64,000 bases of DNA from Atrina japonica (lineage: Eukaryota > Mollusca > Bivalvia > Pterioida > Pinnidae): NCBI GenBank assembly GCA_030159075.1, contig BROG01000155.1:975001-1039000 (forward strand), written 5' to 3'. The notes beneath the pieces are model-generated. The model had not been told where the DNA came from, searched no databases, and saw only the letters and a program-made list of their open reading frames with translations. Below, one piece after another: positions 1-14,724 of this stretch (position 1 is the first letter of the stretch; every line of letters begins with the position of its first letter). The position numbers and the translations under genes were made by a program.

Positions 1-107
1 GCTATAAGAGAATCCGATTTGATTATATGTTTATATCAATTTTATATCAGTCATATGATGGCGTGGAGGAGAAACCCCGGTAATGTAGTTACGTAAAATA
101 ATTCATA

Positions 108-254
<147 letters not shown>

Positions 255-2632
255 TTATCTGTATATATATAAACAGTCTTGATTTCGACGAAGTTCTATT
301 CAGATAAAGCAATAAAGCAGGTTTCAAATTATCAGGGTATAACGACGTGTTACATATATGACTTGAGACTGATTACGTCACAAAATTCATCATCAAGTCA
401 AACTTCAACATGCATGATTTTGTGTACTTTATTTACATCGTTTGATATTAACCAGTATGTATCTATAGTCACTTTCTCCATAGTGTGGGATCAGCATAGT
501 TCACTGTAAACAACAAGTGGTAATAATATTGCCAGATACAGGAGACAGTTACATGCCATATACATGTAATTATTATTATTTTTAAAATGTGATAAGTTAA
601 AGTTTAAAAAGCTTTTTGTCATATTTGTTCATTTCGAATTGACAAGGAAGGTAGCTGTCATGTTGTAAACTGTGTATTTCCACCAACACGGTAAATTCGA
701 AATGTTCAACGTAATATAATAATGGTTAATCAGGACATTCATTTCATTAAGTAAGTAAATGCAACATCCAGTATCTCAAAAAGTGTTTATAGTCAATCAA
801 ACGTAATAACTGACCTGTAAACTTACCTATATAGTGATATACACTTACCAGTTCAAAAACTGACTATCTTTACTCTAAACCGATGGATTACTATGCAAAC
901 AGCACTTTTGGAATGAAAATTAAATTCACAATATCAGATACTACAAAATAACTAGGTTAAAAATATCCAGAAAATCTCTGTAGTAAGAAAATTGGTTGGA
1001 GAATACATTTTATTTCAAATAAGAGATATTTCGATATAACAGGTTTCATTTGAAGTGCGTTCGACTATATATACACTATGGTACCTAAAGTACTATTTGT
1101 TCATGTATAAGCGATTCAGTGATTCATTTAACAACTAGTAACAACACGTTACTCGCAAGGTGAAAATAACGAGGTATTTATTATGTATATGGTATGACCT
1201 TAACACGAGGATGAGCATTGTCCTTGGTATATAAAAACTACTAATAGATAATGAATGTAATGGATAAATCACGAAATATTACAGATAACTTATACCCACA
1301 CGAGAGAGGTATTGTTCTCTATACTATTCAACACCATTGAGTGATTTATCAAACTTTAAAACTTTAAGCCGTCATTGTGCTACAATGCATGATTATGACT
1401 TTCATCTAAACAACGTTGAATTGTTGAATAGAATCTAAAGTTAGTTGGCGTGAAGGTAGCTCATGCAATGTTCACTGAGGTGTGACAATACAGACATAAT
1501 GGAGTCTAATGTAGCAATAAAGTCAGTGACAATACTTTATTTACTAAGTCATAATAAGTTTAAAGATGTCTCATCTGGCCCAGATAAAAATGTTTTGATA
1601 AATAACGACTAGATATGGAGATTGACATAGAACATATGCCTTCAACTTGAAAAATCCATAATATAGTGATATATCTGATGATGTAATAATATCAACAACA
1701 GAAAGAATTGATTCGTAAGGTGCCAATTCCAGAAAAAAAAGATGTCATTACGAAATCCAAATTTGACCAGAAAACAAGCAAAATACAAATTGGGTGTAAT
1801 TTTATTTGAAGGATAGCCAATTTAACAACAGAAAAGTTTTGCAAGGGAATACTATTAAGCCAGGTATAAAAGAAGTGAAAAGGATTTACTGTCAAAGCAG
1901 GAATGGAGGGTTTCTTTTCACACAGTTCTTCACGTGATGCCACAGTTACAAGTATGTCTGCCGCCAACATCGGTGACCAGGTTACATGTTTTAAAAAAGC
2001 AGATCATTGTTCAGATGCTGTACGGAATTACAAACATACAAATGTTAACCAGGATCAGGCAAGTAATGTGATTCAAGGATCTAAAGAAAACATGATAATT
2101 GATTTGAATATGTGCCTAAAACTCAACAGGAATGTACCAAAATAGGAAAGGGGATTTTATAATTTACATTCCCTTGTATATTTCATCTTCGAAATATTAC
2201 AGAAAAAAATAATTTGCTTGAATCTTAAAATGATTTTGTTTTCTTATTTTTGTTCAGAAGACATCTCGGTAGTTGAATAGCTAAATTCCATTCATTTATT
2301 CAACGGCCAGCTGTTGAATATAGTTCAATAGGGCTAAACTGCAATTCCTATGTAATTTAAACTCCCTATGTAACTCCAGTTACATGCAGAGTAGTAAAAA
2401 TAGTAAAAAAACAACCCAAAACACAAAGGATGATGTCATCAACATGTTTAAATTGTTTATATCATATATGTGTTTTCAAGTGCTCTGCATATCACCAGAC
2501 CCTATTTGAAACAATGAATTGAACATAGCAAAATTAAACATGTTAATCAGTTCTATATCCTGAATATTAATACTTTGGTATCTGAGATTTTTAATTTGAT
2601 TTATTCTCTAAATCAGTGTGTGGTTTGGCACA
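255..2632. other. Intergenic, no gene seen
   Basis: AT-rich sequence with only short scattered frames. I see no recognisable protein, RNA or repeat here. Confidence 0.5.
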
Positions 2633-3298
2633 TGAAACAAGAGGCCCAAGAGGGTCTCAATCGCTCACGTGAGAACCATCTACAAATGTGGAAAGAAGGC
2701 CACGAAGAATATGTACATATAGGCTGATCTGGCCAAGAAACAAATATTACTGTTCTAAAAAATTCATAAAAAATTAGAGAAATCAAATTTCGGCAAAATT
2801 CTTGCACAAAAACATTTCTTCAATTATATACAAGTAAAATACTTTAATGCATCAAAGTGAATGCAAAGGGAGATAATTGAGGAAATCATGCAAAAATTAA
2901 ATGAAAATGACAAAGTCTGAAAAGACCTCAAAAACGCGTCAAAAATTAATATTCCGATTTCTATGAAAATAGAAACTTGAATCATACATCGATGTAGATC
3001 ATTCAGAAACAATCGTTTTTTCAGTTCATGTAGTGGTTTTGGAGAAGATTTTTAAAGAGGGGTACCTTTTGGGACCTATTCTGTCCCGCCCTGGATCCAT
3101 CCCTGGGCAAATCTGATTGAAAACTACAAACTTGGTAAAGGACTTTGAGCACTTGCTTCCTCCCAAGTTTCGTCAAAATCGCTTCAATGGTTTCAGAGAA
3201 GAAGTCGAAAATATGAAAAGTGTACGGACGGACGCCGAACAACAGACGGGGAGTGATCACAATAGCTCCTTTTAGCCTTCGACTCAGGTGAGCTAAAA
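2633..3298. mobile_element. Dispersed mollusc-type element (AACAAGAGGCCC ... GAGCTAAAAA)
   Basis: It begins AACAAGAGGCCCAAGAGGG with TCGCTCACGTGAG and ends GACTCAGGTGAGCTAAAAA, with the ACGGACGGACGCCGAA and AGTGATCACAATAGCTCC segments that I recognise as common in bivalve intergenic DNA. The family has no name I can assign with certainty. Confidence 0.6.
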
Positions 3299-3419
3299 AG
3301 GAAATAGATTTGAATTTGATATAGTTGAACGTCTTCTGCTTGTTCCAAAACCCCGGCAATATTAGAGTTAGTTTCAGAGTTAACCAGTACAGCTTCAAGC
3401 ATTCTTTTGGAAATATACT

Positions 3420-3995
3420 GGTGGTATTTTCTGGGACGAAGCTCTGTATGTAGACGTATGGTGTTCTGGTGCAAATATCCTCTGTGACATGTAATACAGG
3501 TTCGTAATAATTTCCAACATTACTAATAAAAATGCATTTTCCCTGTGATACGTTTCTTTCCTCATGTACGGGAGGGTGCGGCAGCCAGACGTAATTGAGG
3601 TTGTTTTTGTCATTCATCCCATGATTGCAATAAACAAAGATCGTTGTATTGCAAATCGTAGCGAATGTATGGATTTCTGTATCGGTACCCTAGGATCCTT
3701 CTTTTTCCATTCGCGAACGTTTCAAATATCGTTGTGGATCCGCTTCCATGGTTTGCAATACATGTATATTCTTCTTCATAAAGGCAACAACTTTATTTCG
3801 GACGTCATCGTGATAGGATTGTACTCCAAATAAAATATAACTGAATGTTCTATATAATCAATTGCCATCTCCTCTCATAGACACTGTCACTGTTGGAATG
3901 GAATTTGCATTTACGTGCCGTCTGCGTCCCGTTTTGAGAGCATTCTTCACGTGGTGGCCAAACTGTGCAGCATTAATGTCTTGCCACTCATTATT
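3420..3995 (-). pseudogene. OTU-like cysteine protease frame, decayed
   Basis: Downstream of the integrase fragment and on the same strand, the frame reads FYPVNNEWQDINAAQFGHHV, VTVSMRGDGN, a TGA stop, LYRTFSYILFGVQSYHDDVR, a TAG stop, GTDTEIHTFATICNTTIFVY and CIFISNVGNYYEPVLHV. The arrangement GDGN-x-LFR ... x-GTD-EI ... H/Y-Y matches OTU-family proteases. Here the position of the catalytic Cys (after GDGN) is a stop, the usual Trp before GTD is a stop, and the His position is a Tyr. It is therefore a pseudogene. Confidence 0.7.
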
Positions 3996-4970
3996 TACTG
4001 GATAAAAAAGAATGTGAGACCTGTATTCAGTTTTATTGGTAACTTCAACTCCTGAAATCTTCCGTTTTTCAATGGAAGCGACATTGCACCGTTTTTAGTT
4101 GATCCAGTGTCTTCCTCTTTGGGAAAATTCTTTGTTTTGTCAGCTTTTGTCTGTGTTCCATCTGGTTTTCCCTGTGTTTCAACAGACTTTCTTCTTGTTT
4201 CATCATCTTTTGATTCATTGTAAAGTTTTAATCTATTTCCATTTATTGCGCATTTCAGTCCCTGCAAGGTGTATGTTCCCTTCTTGTTAATAGCTTCAAC
4301 TTTGTAAGGACCGCTCCATAATTTGTCTAGTTTCCCCCTTTTCTGGATTTGTGGAGCAAAACTCTAGCTCCGGTCTGCAAAGTTTTATTCTTTATGCTCT
4401 TATCGTGATGCTTCTTTTATTTCTTTTGTGATTGCTTAATGTTTTCTGTTGCTTCTTCCCTTTCACAAGATAGCTTGATGAATGCGTTAGAGCGCTGTTT
4501 CAAAAAGTCCTCAAAGTTTTCATTCTCTGATGCTGATGAAGTAGGGGAATCCAGTTCAATAGGTAATATCTGGCTCCGCGATCATACACCAGAAAGAACG
4601 GCGTTTGCTCGCTGTCTCGTGTTGTGCAGTTCTGTAGGCAAAAAGCACAAATGGAAGTTTTGTATCCCAGTCATTCTGTAGTTCATTAACACAAGAAGAT
4701 AGCATAGAACATAACTTTCGATTGTAGCGCTCCGTATGCCCTCCTGTTTGCGGATAATAGGGGGACGCGATTCGATGTTCAATTCCATAATCTGAACAAA
4801 TAGCATCGTTGAGCTCATTGCAAAACTCTCGGCCTTGGTCGGTTATAATGATTTCTGATACTCCGTGATCCGCAATGAACTTGTATAAACTGTTAACGAT
4901 TGTTGAAGCTTTCTTATCTGCAATAGCTTCTACCTCCACCCATTTCGTCGAATATATTCCGTGAAGACAA
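3996..4970 (-). pseudogene. Ty3/gypsy integrase C-terminal fragment
   Basis: The minus strand reads TIVNSLYKFIADHGVSEIII, TDQGREFCNELND and PQTGGHTERYNRKLCSMLSS (integrase core with catalytic Asp and Glu), then VLFAYRTAQHETASKR. After shifts it continues LWSGPYKVEAINKKGTY and LQGLKCAINGNRLKLYNES, the usual gypsy pol tail, and a Lys/Glu/Thr-rich spacer. RT and RNase H are absent from this copy. Confidence 0.85.
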
Positions 4971-6837
<1,867 letters not shown>

Positions 6838-6985
6838 TATCAAAAAAATGACACGGTCATTTTTCTACAATCCACACGGAGAAAAATGACCCCAAACCCA
6901 TAAATTCTACAAAAAAGTGGGTAATTTTTCTACGAAGTAAAATGACCCCCGGTCAATATTCTACGGGGATCATTTTTCGTCGTTA
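6838..6985. repeat. TTTTTCTAC/GTAGAA-rich dispersed repeat, copy 1
   Basis: Alternating TTTTTCTAC and AAAATGACCCC blocks with GTCAATATTCTACGGGGATC. A related copy lies at 59345-59457. It abuts SINE family A. Confidence 0.65.
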
Positions 6986-7218
6986 CACCTGCCTGGCTCA
7001 GTCGGTAGCGCGCTCGACTGTGGATCGTGAGTTCGAGTCCCCCCCCCCCCCCCCCCCGGCGGCAGGTTGGTTTCCTGTCTTTCGGATGAGACAGTAAAAA
7101 CTGGAGGTCCCGTGTCACAGTAAGTGTTGGCACGTTATTGAAGCCCTTCACCGGCATTTGGTGACGTCTCCATATGAGTGAAATATTCTTGAGTGGGACG
7201 TTAAACAACAATAAACAA
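6986..7218 (+). mobile_element. tRNA-derived SINE, family A, plus copy
   Basis: A tRNA-like head (CTGGCTCAGTCGGTAGCGCG as box A, GAGTTCGAGTC as box B) is followed by TTTCCTGTCTTTCGGATGAG and the tail ATGAGTGAAATATTCTTGAG, TGGGACGTTAAACAACAATA. It is interrupted by a C-run at 7040-7057. The same family is present at 30606-30888. Confidence 0.82.
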
Positions 7219-10200
7219 ACTAAAACACCTGAAAGTCCTTGCAACAGTTGTCCAAATATTGAAATAAAGAGAGAGAGAGATTCTTTTATTTAGTGTATGC
7301 TTATCATGATCTTGTTTTAACAAGTGGAAATTTAAAGTATATCATAATAACAAAGACACACATGTAGATAGAATATTAGCACTTTTATTTTGCCGACATA
7401 AATTTCAAGTTCTATTATTTATGTCTTTTATTTTAGGTTCAACACTTCTACAAAACATAAAATAGTTATAAATATTGTATTACACATACACTTGCATTCT
7501 GAATCAAATTCTTCATATTGACTTAGACGTAAGCTGATAAGTACATACAAACACAAAACCAGTCAGGGGAGATAACAACATGCAACTATTACGTTGGACA
7601 TATAATTATTACAAAAGTAAATTAATTACCCGTAACAGAAACTTTATATATGTATGCATGAATAAATCAGAAAGAAAGGAATACATGTAATAATCAAAAT
7701 ACCTGGGTATGTGAGTTGTATATTTTAGGGGCTTTTATAACCAGAATAATTCAGTCGTTATATTCCACTCATAACAATCACTACAGGATGTAGGTGGAGA
7801 GAATCAGAAATGGAGTGGGCTTGAATTATTCCAGTTAGGGCTTTTAATTTTTTTTTTTTAAAACTTTCATTTTTCATTATCATTTTTGCCTTATATTTTG
7901 TCCTGAGAAATTAATAGGTTAAGTTTTCCCCAGGACAGTCTCTTAAAACAGGTTTGACTGTATTTCATTTTACCACTGATATTCATTGGTAAAATCATTA
8001 TCAATATTATGATTAATGAAACAGAAAAATGTTCATATAGATCTACATGAAAAAAAACTAGTATGAAATGCAGGTAAAGAATTGAAATATGAAAATTTGA
8101 CAATATCTTTAAAACAATATGAAACCGTCCAAATAAATAAATATTAATTTTAAGATTGCTAATTAGTAAAAATACTCTTAGCTTGGATGTTACTGGGTCA
8201 GAATAATGGGTGTATTTTTGTTTTAATGTGCCAAACTCTTCTTTTTAATTATATCCGGGGGTTTTGTACGCCTAGGTTACATTTTAAATGGTGGAAGACA
8301 AAACCTGGTTACAATGTACCCAGTTAAAAAGAACTGGACTTCTGCAAATAAACGGACTTCCCAACATAATTAGCCGACACATTTTAATCCAGCAGGGCTC
8401 AAACAGGGTAATGATAAGATACGAGATTAGTAATTTCTAACTGTGATGCACTAAGAGCTCAGTCATAAACAACACTATGGATGCATGTAAATCTGATTTA
8501 AAGTCAGTGTGAAAATGGCCACAGTGTAATAAACAATGTTACTTTTAATTATTCATTGCCAACTTTTACAGGGATTTGGATGATTTATAAAAGAAAATAT
8601 TTATCCTGCCAAATAGTATGGCGGCTGAAGGGATCCGGAAATAATTCTGGCAAGCAATTGCTATGGGAAAACCATCTTTAAATGTTTTTGGTTATCACTG
8701 ACAATTCAAACATAAAAAGTTCACCTCTTGCCAATATATATTAATAAAAACACTATGCAATGACATGGCAAAATTGATGCAATTGTTCTCAATATATTTC
8801 ATATAAAAGCACACTTCAATTTCAATACAATTTTCGCTATCAATCAATTATTTTTGGTAGTTTTTGTGTTTGATTTATTATTTTTCATCACTTCATTTCA
8901 TAGTACATCTGAGTTTTGCAGATTACAAAATTTTAATGTCTCTTTTTTCTAATGTGTATATAGGGTTATCAAAATAATCTATAACTGTTGAATTTTGAAA
9001 ACAAAAATTTGAACATTATGAGCTGAAACACAATGAAACTGTTAGATATTTCGTGTTTTGTGGTGTAAGTTTCGTCAAAGTTTTTAAGAAATAACTTTCC
9101 ATTAATATTTTGAAAATAGTGAATTCATACGAAATAGAAATATAAAGAAAACAAATTTTACATCAATTTTGGCATGTCACTGTTTATCCAAATTTTTCTG
9201 TATTGAAATTGAAAAAAAAAACCAATTTTGTACTTCTTTTAATACATCTTCACAAACAATGCAATAAATAATATTTTCCATAAAATATTAAAAATTTAGA
9301 AAAAAAAAATCATTTTAAGAAATTGAGTGAAATAGCAATTTTAATGATTTGAAAATCTGTTATTTAAATTTGTTTGGGGCACTTTGAAGGAAAATGTTCC
9401 ACTTCTTTCTATCAAAATATTTTAATTCAAACAACAGTAAAATATAAAACACTTGTATATAAAAAGGAATGGCTGATAACTCTTCCGAGTAAATTTAACA
9501 GTATTTTAGAACTCAATAGGCCTTTGCACGATAACTGCAATCCTAGCAAGTTCACCTGTGCACAAACATTTCTGATCCGGCATCAAGAAGTTTTGTACCC
9601 AAAACAAATTGTACCAGATGAAAGACAAATTATATACAGGGTACAATTTGTCTTTCAATGGGTACGACTTGCCTTGGGTACGAAACCTTTTGGGTATGAA
9701 ACGCCTTGATGCTGTCAGGAACTGTTTGTGTGCAGTTGATGTAACTAGGGCCTCAGTTATCGTGAAAAGGGTCTATTGTAGAAAATTGTGGTATGATTAA
9801 CGGTACTTTTGATGGATATATAGTAGTCATACAACGTTATACAATCAATTACCTTTTAAAAGGATTTGAATAAGAATCCCCATCTCCAATATATATTTCA
9901 AAATTTATATTAAATATTGTTTTATTATTGAAATACAGTCAAATTAGTACTGTTTGGACAGTGATACTTACAGATCTAAACATATTCAAATGAAATATTT
10001 TACCCCTTGTGAATGAACATCTAAAATGATAAGGTATGAAATAAAGGACAGAAAACAAAACCTTGATGAAAAAATTAGGATCATCCAATATGACCTAAAA
10101 AACTAAAAAAGGCAAGATATTTGTGTCTAAAAGGAAGGAATTGCTTAGCAATTAATAAATAACAAATTACAGATTTATTATCACAATCATAATTTTTCTG

Positions 10201-11830
10201 ATTCTAATACTGGCATGAATTGATGTAGACATCCATGTACAGTAGCTGGTCATAAGTGAATTCCCACTGTGTTTTAATGTCATTCTATTTTTTTTTCATT
10301 TATGAGGCAGGCATAATAGACATAATAAGTTATCCATACAAAAATCTGAATACTTTCATAACAACTTTAAAAAATCATGGAAAGGCATGATAACACAAAT
10401 TCCATGTACTGCAATGTTCAAATAGCTGTTATTTAACTTTCAGTTGACTCTCTTATGCAACTGGCCTATTAATACTTTCCATATACTTTCAAAAATCACC
10501 AAATTTACTCAGTACTCCAGCTCAATTAACTTTTCATGATTTTAAGAAAAAAGAAATTCAAAATTTATGCTGCAACTGGACAAGTTTGTATATCGATGGC
10601 ATACAATTGTAAATAATGCTGAAAAATACTGCTTACTTGAAGAAAACTTCAGAAATATTAAAGAGTTGTTTGAATATGTACTCAGATTTGAAAAATAATA
10701 ATGTGTTTCCTGTTCAATCAGAGCCAGGAGTTTTACATACCACTTTATCTAGTCAATAATAAAACAAGAGTTGAGTTTGAGTACCCAGTAAATTTGGTGA
10801 CTTTAGGCCCTGGACTTTGTAGAAGTCTATTAATAACAAATCTGTATTTCAGTGTACATTTTGTTTCTCTCTTTTTTGGGAATATTATTTTTCAAAAATT
10901 ATATATGCTAACAACAAATATCAGTAAGTCTTTATCTTATAGTTCTGAGAGATATCAAAATAATTCACATGATCAAATATTTATATTAAATAACTTGAAC
11001 ATGTTGAACCCTGATGGCTATTTTTTCTGATCATATGCAAAAATTCCCTGTCTGGGTGAGGTCCCATTCTCTAATAGTTTCTACTGTTCTCGGACTATTA
11101 TCACCTTCCTATATCTATCAAATTTATTCCATTATTTCATTTTTTTCCTCCAAGAATTAAGTAAAGGAAACTGATTTCTTACATTTTGGTTATCATTTAG
11201 AGTTAGCGTCTGAAGATTTTATGAATTCACTCTGAAAGCATTCCAAAAACAGAGACATTTCAATAGAGGGGAGTAACTCTTCTTAACTGTTCAACACTGA
11301 AAGACTGATTAAGATAAATAAATTTAACCAAAAAATAATAATAAAAAAAAATACACCATGAATCGTCTGTACAAAATTTCACTATGACCAGCTCCTGATA
11401 GGTAACATACAGAGATGTGCAAAAAGTATTTGGACATGATCATTTTTTACTATATATTTCATATAAAACCCAATTTTTAACCAAAAAAATTGTGAAGCCA
11501 TTGTTTTTCACATTTCCCTTGAATAATCAGTTAAAAATAATTAATTAGTGTCATTAATTTTCTAAATTATAAATTAAAAGATTTATTTATTCAAACAGAA
11601 AGATTAATATTTGTGATGAAAACTCCATATATGGGTAAGTAAAAATAAAACTTGGAAGTATTTTCTATTTAACAGTTAAAATTCTATTGATATGCAATTA
11701 GAAATGACTCCAGAATATTATTTGAAAATATGTGGTTTTATATGAAAGATATAGTAAAAACAATAGTTACCAAATGCTTTTTGGACGTCTCTGTAGATCT
11801 GTATTTGTATAACAAAGTCTGTTTATTCAT
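7219..11830. other. Downstream flank of the host gene
   Basis: AT-rich, with one SINE family B fragment (8285-8405) and no convincing coding frame. AATAAA occurs on the minus strand at about 11820-11826, right after the stop codon, and AATAAAT again near 11580. The 3' UTR end cannot be fixed. Confidence 0.45.
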
Positions 11831-12772
11831 TCAAGTTCTTTCATCTGTCAATCTGTTCGAGTCTACGATTCTGCCTTGTGGGTATACAGGCTCACTGTCA
11901 CTATTTTCATGTTCATCTCGATCATCTTCATATCTATTGTCTAGCTGGTGGTACATATATCTATTTTCTGTCTCCAGTTCATTACTAATATTATCTCTCG
12001 CCGTAATCTGCACTATTTCATCGTCATCTTCATCATCGTCTAAATTCACATTGAATTCATCTATCACAGGTTCAGAGTCTGTATGAAGAATATACTGTTC
12101 ATCATAAGCTTCAAAATTATCATCATAGATATGTTCGTTATCAGAATGTTCGTGGTCACTATCACTCTCTTCCCTATCTGATGATCTACTGTCATATCCA
12201 TTCATCAAGACCTCAGAATCATCATCATCATCTTCGTCGTCATCATCATCATTAATATTATCATTTGTATCACATCTATTCTCACTATAATTTATATCAG
12301 TACTGTCAATTTCATTATTTTCTTGGTTAACTTCTGTCACTTGTGCCGAACTACTACCACTACTGCTTCTAATATCCAAATGAACAACTCCTTCTTCATT
12401 TAAAACATCCTCAAAATAATGTTCGAGATCTAGGTTGTCCCCTCCTACATTTTCTAAAGTGTCCCCTACCTCAGCACTACTGCTTGAAGCTGGATTACCA
12501 GCCTCATCACTGCTATGTTCTATTTCTCCTAAACTTTGTGCAATTTGTCGATATCGAGCTTCACGCAACACTCCTTTAGCACGAATTGTTTTTGGGTGAG
12601 CAGGTCCAAGGATTTCTTCACTAACCCTTGCCCACTTTTTGAAGTACTCATAAGCTTTGCGAAAGTTGTTGCTGTCTTCATACAAAATTCCAATGTTGAT
12701 ATACAATCTTGACGTCAGAATGTGATTTTCACCATACATATGCATACACAGATCTTTTGCTTTGTTATAGCA
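11831..12772 (-). CDS. Exon 21 (last): TPR repeat and acidic tail
   Basis: It encodes 313 residues and the TGA stop at 11831-11833. The first 80 residues form a TPR (SRLYINIGILYEDSNNFRKA, then YEYFKKWARVSEEILG) and end in a basic helix. The remaining ~220 residues are low complexity and very rich in Asp, Glu, Ser and Asn, with several runs of Asp. The acceptor is TTTCTTTCCAG. The tail is probably disordered. Confidence 0.9.
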   Translation of the reverse strand, partial: CYNKAKDLCMHMYGENHILTSRLYINIGILYEDSNNFRKAYEYFKKWARVSEEILGPAHPKTIRAKGVLREARYRQIAQSLGEIEHSSDEAGNPASSSSAEVGDTLENVGGDNLDLEHYFEDVLNEEGVVHLDIRSSSGSSSAQVTEVNQENNEIDSTDINYSENRCDTNDNINDDDDDEDDDDDSEVLMNGYDSRSSDREESDSDHEHSDNEHIYDDNFEAYDEQYILHTDSEPVIDEFNVNLDDDEDDDEIVQITARDNISNELETENRYMYHQLDNRYEDDRDEHENSDSEPVYPQGRIVDSNRLTDERT

Positions 12773-14687
12773 CTGGAAAGAAATTATTTCAAATACAATT
12801 ATTCATTATGAATCATATCACTTTCTTCCAAATTAAATAGAACAACACTTTTGTCATCTTCATTTGATCCAGGGTATTTACACAGCCCCAAAATACCCTG
12901 AAATATTCGCTTGAAATCTCAATAATTTACATGATCTTGATTTCACTAATGGACTTATGCATTTTTCACTCTGAGCAATTCCAATTCTTTACCATTCTTC
13001 TACCTCTCATCATTTCTTTTAGCATGTCTCTTTGAAATAAATTTTAAATATATATTTACTTCTGTAAACCTCAAGGTCTATGTCTGTCAGTTTTTACCTT
13101 ATTTACAAAACTTAATTGATATAATACTGTGAACCCTTGTCTGATTGGATGAAATCTCTACAGAAAAAATGAAGCCATCAACTGCATGGCTAGTAACATT
13201 AATCAATAGGAATGAGATTCAACTGAAATAACCCAGGGTATTCAGTGTGAACTCCTTGAGTCACACCGAGGATGCTTTTTGTATGTTTTATTATCTTACA
13301 TTTCCTTTAACGATCTCTTGTATGAAACCCTTTACCTACCTGTATTTAGAATTTTAACAATGCATTGAGGTTCATTTTATGTGATATATCTTCTGTTACA
13401 CAGGAGGGTGGTCTTAAGTCTCCTTCAAAAAACTAAATGGTGGTTACACTGTATGTTGAGTGCTTGGCACAGCAACAGCTTTTTTTTAGACTTACGTTTA
13501 ACCTGTCAATAACGGTAATCCGTAAGTGGGTCCACTTATAATTTTAGTGGTACTATGGCACCACAGAACCTGTGCAGCTACAATAATATTATCTACAATG
13601 TATGTCCGTTTTTTGTTTGAATGGTGTTTTACACCAAACAACAATATTTTCAGAGATATAAGGATTGCTTTTCATTTTTTTGAAAGCATTGAGTATAAAT
13701 GCAATGGATTATGGGAAAAAATTCTGTGCAGCATGTTGGTGTCAATTATAGACGATATTACTTCATCTGATGTTTCATAAAGTAGTAATTGATAAACCAA
13801 CAGAATCAGGAAGTCTTTCACTTCTTTTCAGCACACGTTTGAGCCCCACTGGAACCTAAGTTGATTTTGTGAGGAAATTTGTCAGTTTATTTGTGGAAGG
13901 CCAGATGTCTCTTCCTGGATGCATTGTAATCAGATTCACTCCTCTACCATTAAAAACTGGCTGCCACCGTACAACTCAAAACTGTGGCATAAAACATTAT
14001 TCAATATCAAAATACAAATATACCAGTAATTTATCTAGTTAAGGCACCCTTTTTGGGGTATTTCAGATTTAAGGGCGCCTTAATTTGTGTCAAAAAAATA
14101 ACTTTTAGTTGATAAGGTGCCTTAATTGGAGTTTCGTTGATCTGGGGTTTGAAATCAACCTCAAGTATCCATGCAACATGTCGATGATAAATACTGTCTA
14201 CATGTTGTTTATTTATTTTAATTAGTTAATCCAGATCATTATCAACTACAAACACCTATACTGTGAATAAACATTCCTTTTATGTTGTTTATTTAGTCTA
14301 CCGCATGATGAAAAAGACTCATGAGTCCATGCTGTCACTCGGAATTATACTCTTTTCTTTATAAGAACTGATCCATAATCAATCAAGTTTGTCACATTAT
14401 GATCATGCTGGTGTAATTAATGTAGCAAGTCTTTAAATTCAAATTGTTATAAATTATATCAAGAGCAAAACTGATTTCAAATTAAAAATGAAATCCCGTT
14501 AATGTATGAAATTATTTGTCGGACATTCAAGAAATAGACTTTAACCTATGCTGCCATCTCCTAACTGCTTAGATGTACCTGTTAGTTGGTAAATCAGCCA
14601 GTTACTAATTAGGCATGCCCTAAACAAACAATCCATGATGACTGGTGGTATCAATTATGTAACTGACAATGCTGAATACGTGGTTTT

Positions 14688-14724
<37 letters not shown>

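Noticed and set aside
3021..3617. A 198-residue host gene
   Set aside because: Its first part is the end of the decayed OTU-like frame and the rest runs into a dispersed repeat.
6986..7060. A tRNA gene at the SINE head
   Set aside because: The tRNA-like head is joined to a SINE body repeated elsewhere in the window.
11730..12086. Plus-strand ORF rich in Ser
   Set aside because: It is the antisense shadow of the acidic tail of the last exon.
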